A stretch of DNA of 64,000 nt from Nostoc sp. CHAB 5824 (GTDB taxonomy: Bacteria; Cyanobacteriota; Cyanobacteriia; Cyanobacteriales; Nostocaceae), in assembly GCF_020829665.1 (NCBI RefSeq), contig NZ_JAIVFT010000022.1:62001-126000 (forward strand), written 5' to 3'. Every line of letters begins with the position of its first letter. The first letter of the stretch is position 1. The position numbers and the translations under genes are program-made. The notes beneath the pieces were generated by a model. That model was given only the letters and a program-made list of their open reading frames with translations, searched no databases and was not told the DNA's origin. Shown piece after piece: positions 18,101 to 24,266 of this stretch.

Positions 18101-18124
18101 GGGAACAGGCAGATTTATAGTCAT
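15113..18124 (-). CDS. AAA-like ATPase with membrane segment, coiled coil and C-terminal GUN4 domain
   Basis: 1003 aa. Residues 1-400: cyanobacterial AAA-like domain, with VTRKADEDLYQAVKAGEF, the P-loop variant NSRQMGKSSLR (49-59), Walker B IVIFIDEIDSIL and DWTGGQPFLTQKVCE. Residues ~425-480: charged E/R-rich helix; ~480-502: one transmembrane helix (LGVIVLSITLGVSVIVAFIAG); ~505-670: long coiled coil; then a helical part. Residues ~835-965 match GUN4: READLKSWQFIV, VRKFNCNDLKNLDTLWV, GYFGYSTQKKIY, and a GELPR end. GUN4 binds tetrapyrroles and supports Mg-chelatase in other proteins; here it sits on a signalling-type ATPase. The AAA-like domain more often carries WD40 repeats. The last ~15 residues (LFCSCRDL) look like a read-through tail. 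Confidence 0.85.
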   Translation of the reverse strand: MTINLPVPQNYQYQFGGSLPANAPTYVTRKADEDLYQAVKAGEFCFVLNSRQMGKSSLRVRIMQRLQSEGIACVSIDLTAIGTSQITSEQWYFGIIDTIYSSESLKLGGQFDIDQLGEENFRSSYVQIFGKFIDKLLTLISTQIVIFIDEIDSILSLKFSVDDFFALIRAFFNQRVDNPEYQRITFVLLGVATPSELIQDKKRTPFNIGKGIELTGFEFAEALPLINGLSGQTSNPEAVLKAILDWTGGQPFLTQKVCEFVCKSKTVIPPGEEAAFVENLVRNRVIQNWESQDEPEHFRTIQDRILKRDEQKAAYLLNLYQQVWHSGGIDVDSSIEQSDLQLAGIVVNNESRLKVYNLIYQTIFDNLWIDKTLASLRPYAENYRQWILSGKQDESRLLRGKALVDAETWKKGKNLGFQDSEFLAASGKREREEELAEREIQAELERERKEKEAAERAREIEAEAKQEAERQLVTAKKRIRLGVIVLSITLGVSVIVAFIAGSKAINEQQKAEKAQKIATQAETKSDQANRELNNSNKQLAGLNEQIKTQQLAVNNAQEKAKKAKKNLDKAQKDKKSSEVQKNQLTEAAEKLKIELKSKSLEINQAEQQVKNFKIQQRNIEARVRAIKQELETSNRKTNELKQSIAKIRELSAVGSQLQQKGKTNEANQYLNIAGLVLQDKISNSQLKEALLDGALVLGYQYLAGEEKERNQIENLKKTWKNFTISLQELSKIEKQIDKNSTNLAILVYINYAKAKLGQRSNKAKALVDYKKAFEHLNMLESKFKSDVELFTLDLNILYNGNADIVALLYRQLKELDDSNPVYDQSLKEHLLNELDYLMKQQRWREADLKSWQFIVYSAGREGQGYLNLADVRKFNCNDLKNLDTLWVNNSKGYFGYSTQKKIYLASGNSLDFDWEKKKWRNWNDKGYNDFIKKVGWKGKDGEWRRYEELPMNLISLDNEDGNRVSVKGELPRMEMERYRDIISQSKGKKLRIREYLFCSCRDL

Positions 18125-18147
18125 ACGCTACATAGGTAATACCTAGG

Positions 18148-18240
18148 TTATATGTCAATTATTCCTTCCACTTCGTCTTCAAAACGGATATATAGTTGAT
18201 AATTTTCTCTCGGTTCTACTGCAATAATATCTTTTACCAT
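18148..18240 (-). pseudogene. Fragment of a DUF2442 gene
   Basis: A 30-codon frame on the minus strand reads MVKDIIAVEPRENYQLYIRF and then EDEVEGIIDI before TAA. This resembles the start of DUF2442 proteins (about 80-90 aa, often partners of DUF4160 in toxin-antitoxin-like pairs). Everything after the first third is missing. It is 23 bp upstream of the AAA-GUN4 gene. Confidence 0.6.
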
Positions 18241-18376
18241 ATTTTGGTTTTTGAAAATTTTTTAAGATAGGCAATGAGTTAGTCTAGAAGGTGGTAAAAG
18301 TTCGATAATAAAAAAGATTGACACAGCCATTTTTAGTTTCTCAATCTTATAACGTTACTCCCACTCTGCAACAATT

Positions 18377-18607
18377 ATGCAAAATCTTACCAGAATTACT
18401 CGCAATCCTGAAGTGATGGGTGGCAAACCCTGTATTCGCGGAATGCGTGTCACTGTTGGTACTATTGTCGGGTTAATGGCATCTGGACACAGTAATAGTG
18501 ACATCCTCAAGGCATATTCCTACCTCGAAGAAGCCGACATCTATGAGGCACTTGCCTATGCTGCATGGCGGGCTGAAGAGATTGAAGTCCCTCTTAGAAG
18601 TGCATGA
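18377..18607 (+). CDS. DUF433 antitoxin-like protein
   Basis: 76 aa, full length for the DUF433 family: ITRNPEVMGGKPCIRGMRVTVGTIVGLMASGHS, then a DILKAYSYLEEADIYEALAYAA helix pair. DUF433 proteins have a small winged-helix fold and are usually encoded directly upstream of a DUF5615 PIN-like protein, acting as presumed antitoxin and DNA-binding autoregulator. Here the stop overlaps the next start by 4 bases (ATGA), showing coupled translation. The partner is broken (18604-18976), so this antitoxin may be an orphan. Upstream, TTGACA at 18319 is a possible -35 box but lacks a well-spaced -10. Confidence 0.88.
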   Translation: MQNLTRITRNPEVMGGKPCIRGMRVTVGTIVGLMASGHSNSDILKAYSYLEEADIYEALAYAAWRAEEIEVPLRSA

Positions 18608-18976
18608 AAATTTTGATTGATATGAACCTTTCCCCTGATTGGGTTGCGGTTTTTGAGAGGTACAATATCTCCGCTGTCCACTGGTCTACGGTTGGCGATC
18701 CCCGTAAGAAAGATTCAATAATTATGGAGTGGGCAAGAACTAATGGATATATCGTCTTTACTCACGATTTAGACTTCGGTTCCCTGCTAGCTGCGACAGG
18801 TGCCGATACTCAAGCGTGTCATTCAGGTTCGTACTTAGGATGTTTTGCCAAAAAGTATCGAAAATCTAGTTATTTCAGCCCTGAATCAGTTTGAGTCTTC
18901 ACTAGAGACAGGCGTATTGGTCACTGTTGACCAAGCCCAATCCAGAGTGCGTATTCTACCAATTAGACGCGGATAG
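18604..18976 (+). pseudogene. DUF5615 PIN-like toxin, frameshifted and interrupted
   Basis: The frame starts normally: MKILIDMNLSPDWVAVFE, with acidic PIN-type residues at D6 and later FTHDLDFGSLLA. Around 18814-18818 one extra base shifts the frame; as read, the protein ends in an unrelated tail at 18894 (96 aa). In the restored frame the sequence continues VIQVRT, then an in-frame TAG at 18836-18838 (probably once CAG), then DVLPKSIENLVISALNQFE through VRILPIRRG to TAG 18974-18976. That would give a normal ~123 aa protein. Two lesions mean the toxin is dead unless the sequence contains errors. Confidence 0.85.
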
Positions 18977-18978
18977 TT

Positions 18979-20319
18979 TTAGGGAAATATAGCTAACTCG
19001 GTTTCCGGGTCAAAAAAGTGAATTTTCTCTGGAGTTAGAGATAACCAAAGTTGCTCACCAGGTTGTACAAATCGGTCTGGTGGTATTCGTACTTGTAGGG
19101 AATTGGCTGTAGTAGCAGATTGAGATCCCGGTTCGGCAATCTTAACAGCGAGAAAGGAATCGTTGCCGAGATTCTCTACCAAATCTACTTGCACTGGTAG
19201 ATTTTTGGTAGCAGGCATACTCAAGTTAAAGTGTTCTGGACGAATGCCTAAAATTAGAGTTTTCCCATCATATTTTTGTAAAGCTTTTCCCCAAATTTCT
19301 GGGAGGGTGAAACGAAACTGGGAACGAGTAATCAACAGAGGAGCATGAAATTCTACAGGAATAAAATTCATTGGTGGCGAACCAATGAACTCTGCTACAA
19401 AAAGGTTGGCAGGGCGATTGTAAAGTTCTAAAGGAGAAGCAACTTGCTGAATTTTACCCTCAGACATAATCGCAATACGATCGCCCATTGTCATCGCTTC
19501 GGTTTGATCATGGGTAACGTAAATTGTCGTTGTCCCTAGTTGACGCTGCAATTTGACAATTTGAGCGCGGGTTTCCGCCCGCAGTTTGGCATCTAAGTTA
19601 GAAAGCGGTTCATCCATTAAAAATACTTGGGGGTCACGCGCGATCGCTCTTCCCAATGCAACCCGTTGTCTTTGTCCCCCAGATAGCTGTTTGGGTAAGC
19701 GATTCAGCAATGTTTCGATTTGCAACAATTGGGCAACGCTCCGCACCTGCTCATCCACCGCCCGTTCTTTGTCAGAAATGTATCGCAGTCCTTTAGGTAA
19801 CTTTCTTGTCGCCCCCACAAAAAGATTTTCTGCCCAGTTGGGGAGTGGGGAATGAGGAGAGACGCGATTAATCGCGTCTGTACTAGGGAGTGGGGAATGT
19901 TGATTTTCCCTATTCCCCGATTGCCTGCGCCGTAGCCCAAAGGCGATGTTGTCATACACCGTCATGTGAGGATAGAGGGCGTAATTTTGAAACACCATTG
20001 CGATGTCGCGTTCTTTGGGTGGTAACTCATTGATTAAGCGATCGCCTACCCAGATATTGCCTCCAGTCATAACTTCTAACCCGGCAATTAATCGCAGCAA
20101 GGTGCTTTTACCACACCCAGAAGGGCCTACCAGCACCATAAACTCGCCATCTGCGATCGTTAGGTTAATCCGCCGCAAGACGTTGACACTTTCCGCACGC
20201 TCTTGTGCTGCATCATTTTTATCCCCAAGCGTGAGGGGAGATTGGGATTGTGAGGTCACATCTTCCCCTTTACGTGGGGAAAAACTTTTATAAACGTTTT
20301 CTAAAACTACTTGGGACAC
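18979..20319 (-). CDS. ABC transporter ATP-binding protein of the MalK/UgpC type, with repeat-derived insert
   Basis: 446 aa. Visible are Walker A GPSGCGKST, Q-loop AMVFQNYALYPHMTVYDNIAFG, signature LSGGQRQRVALGRAIARDP, Walker B VFLMDEPLSNLDAKLR, H-loop YVTHDQTEAMTMGDRIAIM and a C-terminal TOBE-type regulatory domain (GIRPEHF). These subunits energise sugar or polyol importers; no permease or binding protein is adjacent, so the substrate is unknown. The protein is ~70 residues longer than usual: between the Q-loop and signature lies an insert (~residues 138-190) whose first half translates the repeat at 19840-19899. A second short low-complexity stretch near residue 20 (TSQSQSPLTLGDKND) may have a similar origin. 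Confidence 0.88.
   Translation of the reverse strand: MSQVVLENVYKSFSPRKGEDVTSQSQSPLTLGDKNDAAQERAESVNVLRRINLTIADGEFMVLVGPSGCGKSTLLRLIAGLEVMTGGNIWVGDRLINELPPKERDIAMVFQNYALYPHMTVYDNIAFGLRRRQSGNRENQHSPLPSTDAINRVSPHSPLPNWAENLFVGATRKLPKGLRYISDKERAVDEQVRSVAQLLQIETLLNRLPKQLSGGQRQRVALGRAIARDPQVFLMDEPLSNLDAKLRAETRAQIVKLQRQLGTTTIYVTHDQTEAMTMGDRIAIMSEGKIQQVASPLELYNRPANLFVAEFIGSPPMNFIPVEFHAPLLITRSQFRFTLPEIWGKALQKYDGKTLILGIRPEHFNLSMPATKNLPVQVDLVENLGNDSFLAVKIAEPGSQSATTANSLQVRIPPDRFVQPGEQLWLSLTPEKIHFFDPETELAIFP
19840..19899. repeat. Repeat inserted in frame within an ABC ATPase gene
   Basis: Two direct copies of GGGAGTGGGGAATG (19841-19854 and 19886-19899) flank the perfect 20 bp palindrome AGACGCGATTAATCGCGTCT (19860-19879). 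All three are intergenic-type Nostoc repeats, yet here they are read as protein. Confidence 0.85.
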
Positions 20320-20333
20320 AACTGTTACTTATT

Positions 20334-20463
20334 GTCATTGGGCATGGGGGAGCCACTGCGGTCTTGGGGTCTCCCCAAGTGGAGCAAGTGGCGTCATTGG
20401 GCATGGGGGAGCCACTGCGGTCTTGAGGTCTCCCCAAGTGGAGCAAGTGGCGTCATTGGGCAT
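20334..20463. repeat. 59 bp tandem repeat, two copies plus a partial third
   Basis: Units begin GTCATTGGGCATGGGGGAGC at 20334 and 20393 and differ by one base (TTGGGG/TTGAGG); a truncated third starts at 20452. Each unit can pair internally (GGTCTCCCC with GGGG). Related sequence lies at 48965-49010. It sits between the divergent ABC ATPase and flavoprotein genes. Confidence 0.9.
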
Positions 20464-20588
20464 TGGACAAATGACAGTTGAGCGCCAATCATAATACACG
20501 TTCTATGTAAATACGAAAAGTTAAAAAAAAAGCTTGCACTATCAAAAGTAAACTACCCTAAATTTTATGGCTGTCAAGAGGTGTTGTT

Positions 20589-21845
20589 ATGATTACCGAT
20601 GTACCTCAAAATCTTTCCCAAGATCCAAACGTTAACCCTATCCATGACATTGTAGACGTACAAACCACAGATTGTTGCATTGTGGGTGGGGGCCCAGCAG
20701 GAGCAGTATTGGCGCTGTTGTTAGCGCGTCAAGGCATTTCTGTGATGCTGCTGGAAGCACATAAAGATTTTGATCGCGATTTTCGCGGCGATACGATTCA
20801 TCCATCAGTGATGGAAATTATGGAAGAATTGGGACTTAGCGATCGCTTGCTAGAACTCCCCCATGCCAAAATGCGCCAAATTAGTATTCAAACTCCTCAA
20901 GATACTGTCACATTCGCAGATTTTAGCCATCTGAAAACCCATTATCCCTACATTACAATGCTTCCCCAGGTAAAATTCCTGGAGTTCATCACCCAAGAAG
21001 CACAAAAATATCCTAGTTTCCATCTGGTAATGGGTGCGAATGTGCAGGAATTAATTGCCGAAAATGGTGTGATTCAAGGTGTCCGCTATCGAGGAGGCGG
21101 TGGTTGGCATGAAATTCGGGCAATACTGACAGTTGGTGCAGACGGTCGCCACTCACGTTTACGCCACCTGGGTGAGTTTGAGTCAATCGAAACCTCCCCA
21201 CCAATGGATGTCCTCTGGTTCCGCCTACCGCGTCAGCCAGAAGACCCTGAGGGGGGAATGGGGCGCTTTGGTCAAGGTAAGCTAATCGCCATGCTTGACC
21301 GTGGTGATGAGTGGCAACTTGCCTATGTTATTCCTAAAGGAGGCTATCAACAACTAAGGGCTGCGGGTTTAGAGGAATTGAAAAAATCTGTTGGCGAAGT
21401 GGTGCCAGAATTCCAGCAACGCATCCAAAATTTACATGATTGGTCACAAATAGCTTTTCTCTCAGTCGAGTCCAGCCGTGTCAAACGCTGGTATCGTCCG
21501 GGACTGTTACTCATCGGTGATGCAGCTCATATAATGTCCCCCGTTGGTGGAGTTGGCATTAATTACGCGATTCAAGATGCTGTAGTCGCGGCAAATGTAC
21601 TCAGCAAACCGCTCAAAAACCGAGAAGTACAACTTAGCGACTTAGCAAAAGTACAGCGTCAACGCGAGTTGCCTACACGTATCATTCAGGCGTTTCAAAC
21701 TTTTATCCAAAAGCGGGTATTGGCCCCGGTTCTCACCTCAAATCGCACCTTTGTACCACCTGCGTTTTTGCGCTTACCCATCTTGCGCGACCTTCCAGCC
21801 AGGTTGATCGCCTTGGGTGTTTTTCCAGTTCACGTCAAGGCTTAA
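20589..21845 (+). CDS. FAD-dependent monooxygenase-like oxidoreductase
   Basis: 418 aa, class A flavoprotein monooxygenase fold (UbiH/PHBH type). The N-terminal Rossmann motif is CCIVGGGPAGAVLALLLARQ with the distal acid in LLEAH; the middle motif is GADGRHSRLR (DG motif) and the second FAD motif GDAAHIMSPVGGVGINYAIQDA. These enzymes use NAD(P)H and O2 to hydroxylate aromatic or quinone-like compounds; the substrate cannot be deduced. Length is normal. A purine-rich AGAGGTG lies 7 bases before the ATG. The neighbours are not functionally related, so it is probably monocistronic. Confidence 0.85.
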   Translation: MITDVPQNLSQDPNVNPIHDIVDVQTTDCCIVGGGPAGAVLALLLARQGISVMLLEAHKDFDRDFRGDTIHPSVMEIMEELGLSDRLLELPHAKMRQISIQTPQDTVTFADFSHLKTHYPYITMLPQVKFLEFITQEAQKYPSFHLVMGANVQELIAENGVIQGVRYRGGGGWHEIRAILTVGADGRHSRLRHLGEFESIETSPPMDVLWFRLPRQPEDPEGGMGRFGQGKLIAMLDRGDEWQLAYVIPKGGYQQLRAAGLEELKKSVGEVVPEFQQRIQNLHDWSQIAFLSVESSRVKRWYRPGLLLIGDAAHIMSPVGGVGINYAIQDAVVAANVLSKPLKNREVQLSDLAKVQRQRELPTRIIQAFQTFIQKRVLAPVLTSNRTFVPPAFLRLPILRDLPARLIALGVFPVHVKA

Positions 21846-22138
21846 TTTTTGCCAAGAATTTTTTCTGTTGAATAAATGGGTGGTACAATTATACTACTCA
21901 ATGCAGAATCCAATGCTCATTTAGTCAAGCGAAGGTAGCGAGTAGCATACTTAATGCTGTTCAAAGCGATCGCTTGGCTTTTATGCTAGAAATGATTAAA
22001 AACTCAGAGTGGATGTAGAAAATTGTTCAAACATTATTAAAAAATGCAAACAATTAAACATATCTAGATATTAATTGGCACTACATAGAAAAACCCTTTC
22101 TTTTTCAATCAGTACTTTTTGCAGTCAGGAGTAATTTA

Positions 22139-22711
22139 ATGAACAGCTGCGTTTTGATGGCGGAAATTATCAACGAGCCACAACTCCGTTATACAGCGGA
22201 TAATTTGGGAGTTACGGAAATGCTGGTGCAGTTTCCCAATTCCCAGAAACCAGAAGATCCGCCAGCCACCCTAAAAGTTGTCGGCTGGGGGAATTTAGCG
22301 ACAGAAATTCAGCAAAATTACCACCAAGGCGATCGCGTCATTCTGGTAGGACGTTTAAGCATGAATACTGTTGCGATGGAAGGTTTTAAAGAAAAACGCG
22401 CTGAATTGACGGTGCAACAAATTCAACCAGTTGGAGGTAGTTTTAATACCGATCCATTGCCCTCAGCAACCGCAACTCCATCATTTACTGAAACCGCTCC
22501 CCGACAACCATCAGCATCCCGTCCTGCACCGAAAGACGTTCCCAGTTACGAGTCACCACGTCCAGCGCCTACCCCAGCGACAAATCCTGTTGGCGTTGCT
22601 CCCCAGGCGACGACAAGTTACGAACCCGTACCCCAACCCACAAATTATGAGCGAACCACTTATCCAGCAGTGAAAGAGGAAGAACCAGATCCAGATGATA
22701 TTCCCTTTTAA
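22139..22711 (+). CDS. ssb: Single-stranded DNA-binding protein (SSB), cyanobacterial type
   Basis: 190 aa. Residues 1-100 form the OB fold (MNSCVLMAEIINEPQLRYT, LKVVGWGNLATEI, GDRVILVGRLSMNT, KEKRAELTVQQIQPV). A long Pro/Thr/Ser-rich linker follows, and the acidic tail EEEPDPDDIPF ends in the conserved DDIPF tip that recruits repair and replication partners. It coats ssDNA in replication, recombination and repair. An AGGAG at 22127-22131 fixes the start. A likely terminator follows at 22895-22927. The OB domain is more divergent than the main E. coli-like SSB, so the genome may carry a second paralogue. Confidence 0.88.
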   Translation: MNSCVLMAEIINEPQLRYTADNLGVTEMLVQFPNSQKPEDPPATLKVVGWGNLATEIQQNYHQGDRVILVGRLSMNTVAMEGFKEKRAELTVQQIQPVGGSFNTDPLPSATATPSFTETAPRQPSASRPAPKDVPSYESPRPAPTPATNPVGVAPQATTSYEPVPQPTNYERTTYPAVKEEEPDPDDIPF

Positions 22712-22894
22712 AATTGGTAGTTGAGCGTGTATTCAATTTGCTAATTAACATTACGATTAAGTCGGTCGGTACAATTAAAGCTAACTGGCTAGATCTGTCA
22801 CGTTTGTCATTTGTTATTCGTAAAGATTTTAAGCCATTTACGTTTCACAACATAGTTTAGTTTATTCCCACCGACTTACTTAGAGAATTTTACA

Positions 22895-22927
22895 AATAGC
22901 CATCCTTTTGGATGTGCTATTTTTTTT
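22895..22927 (+). terminator. Rho-independent terminator-like hairpin
   Basis: AATAGC-CATCC pairs with GGATG-(T)-GCTATT around a short T loop and is followed by a run of eight T. It lies ~185 bp after ssb and before the convergent kinase gene, oriented for the + strand. Confidence 0.6.
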
Positions 22928-22961
22928 GTCTAAATTATTACCGATTCTTCTCTAAAAGCTT

Positions 22962-24266
22962 TCAAAAAGCAACATTAATTTGAAGCGGGAGCGTAATGAT
23001 AAATTCAGTCCCTTGACCAAGGACAGAGTTGACCGAGAGCAAACCCTGATGCTTTTGGCAGACTATTTGATAAGCGATCGCTAATCCTAATCCTGTGCCT
23101 TTACCAATCTCTTTTGTAGTAAATAAGTGGTCAAAAATTCTCTGCTTAATTTCTTCTGACATCCCAATGCCATTATCTTGAATCCGCAGCTGTACCCGTT
23201 GCGAATCATCGGTTAACTGAGTGCAAATGGCGATCTGATTGGGATTGGTTGTGATATTTGCAAAATTGCGTTTTTGAGTTATTTCTTCTAACGCATCGAT
23301 CGCATTTGCCAAAATATTCATAAATACTTGATTGAGTTGACCAATATAGCATTCAATCTGAGGAATCTCGCCGTAGTGCTTGATTACTTTAATTGCAGGT
23401 CGAAATTCGTTAGCTTTGAGACGATGCTGGAGAATCATTAATGTGCTGTCGATGCCCTCGTGAATGTTGAACAAAATCGGGCGATCGCAATCGGAACGCG
23501 AGAAGGTTCTTAAACTGGTACTGATATTGCGAATACGATTCACACCTTCTTGCATTGAGGCGAGCAATTTGGGTAAATCTTCTTGCAAATATTCCAAATC
23601 TATTTGCTGTATCGCTTCTTGCAGGGTTGGACTAGGATGAAGTAGTTCTTGCTGGTAAAGTGCAATTAGTTGGAACAAATCTTGAATGTATTCTTGTGCA
23701 GCTTGGATATTTCCAGCAATGAAGCCGATTGGATTATTAATTTCATGAGCTACCCCTGCAACTAGATTTCCTAAAGCCGACATCTTTTCGCTTTGCACAA
23801 GTTGGAGTTGGGAATGATGTAATTGATCGAGGGCAGTTTGTAATTCAGCAGTTCGTTCAGTAATGTGTTGTTCTAAATTTTTAGTTAATTGCCATAGTTG
23901 CAGTTGCGTTTTCACCCGCGCCAGCATTTCCTTTTCTTGAAAAGGCTTAGTTAAATAATCCACTGCACCCAAATCAAATCCCTTAACTTTGCTATCGGTG
24001 TCAGATAGTGCTGTCATAAAAATTACAGGAATGTTCGCTGTTACCGGATTTGCCTTTAACCGTTGACAGGTTTCAAAACCGTCAATCCCAGGCATTTGCA
24101 CATCAAGTAAAATCAAATCTGGTGGATTGGTTTGTATCCGTTTGAGAGCGCGATCGCCATCAATGGCTGTTATCACTTCATAGCCTGCATCCCCTAAAGT
24201 TTCACAGATAACTTCTAGGTTGGCTGGGGTATCATCAACTACTAGGATCTTTGCAGAATTAGACAT
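22962..24266 (-). CDS. Response regulator-histidine kinase (REC-HisKA-HATPase)
   Basis: 434 aa. Residues 1-125 are a receiver domain: KILVVDDTPANLEVI, phospho-acceptor D55 in LILLDVQMPG, and the conserved K in LTKPFQEKEM. A short coiled coil leads to a HisKA-type dimerisation domain (MSALGNLVAGVAHEINNPIG, His near 173) and an HATPase with N-box NILANAIDALEE, G1 DNGIGM and G2 GKGTGLGLAIAYQ. No membrane segment. It is the second gene after the MASE1 hybrid kinase and overlaps its end by 8 bp, so the two are co-translated and its receiver is a plausible target of that kinase's phosphoryl group. The signal is unknown. Confidence 0.92.
   Translation of the reverse strand: MSNSAKILVVDDTPANLEVICETLGDAGYEVITAIDGDRALKRIQTNPPDLILLDVQMPGIDGFETCQRLKANPVTANIPVIFMTALSDTDSKVKGFDLGAVDYLTKPFQEKEMLARVKTQLQLWQLTKNLEQHITERTAELQTALDQLHHSQLQLVQSEKMSALGNLVAGVAHEINNPIGFIAGNIQAAQEYIQDLFQLIALYQQELLHPSPTLQEAIQQIDLEYLQEDLPKLLASMQEGVNRIRNISTSLRTFSRSDCDRPILFNIHEGIDSTLMILQHRLKANEFRPAIKVIKHYGEIPQIECYIGQLNQVFMNILANAIDALEEITQKRNFANITTNPNQIAICTQLTDDSQRVQLRIQDNGIGMSEEIKQRIFDHLFTTKEIGKGTGLGLAIAYQIVCQKHQGLLSVNSVLGQGTEFIITLPLQINVAF

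Noticed and set aside
20334..20463. CRISPR-like array
   Set aside because: The repeats are directly adjacent 59 bp units with no unique spacers, and no cas genes are nearby.
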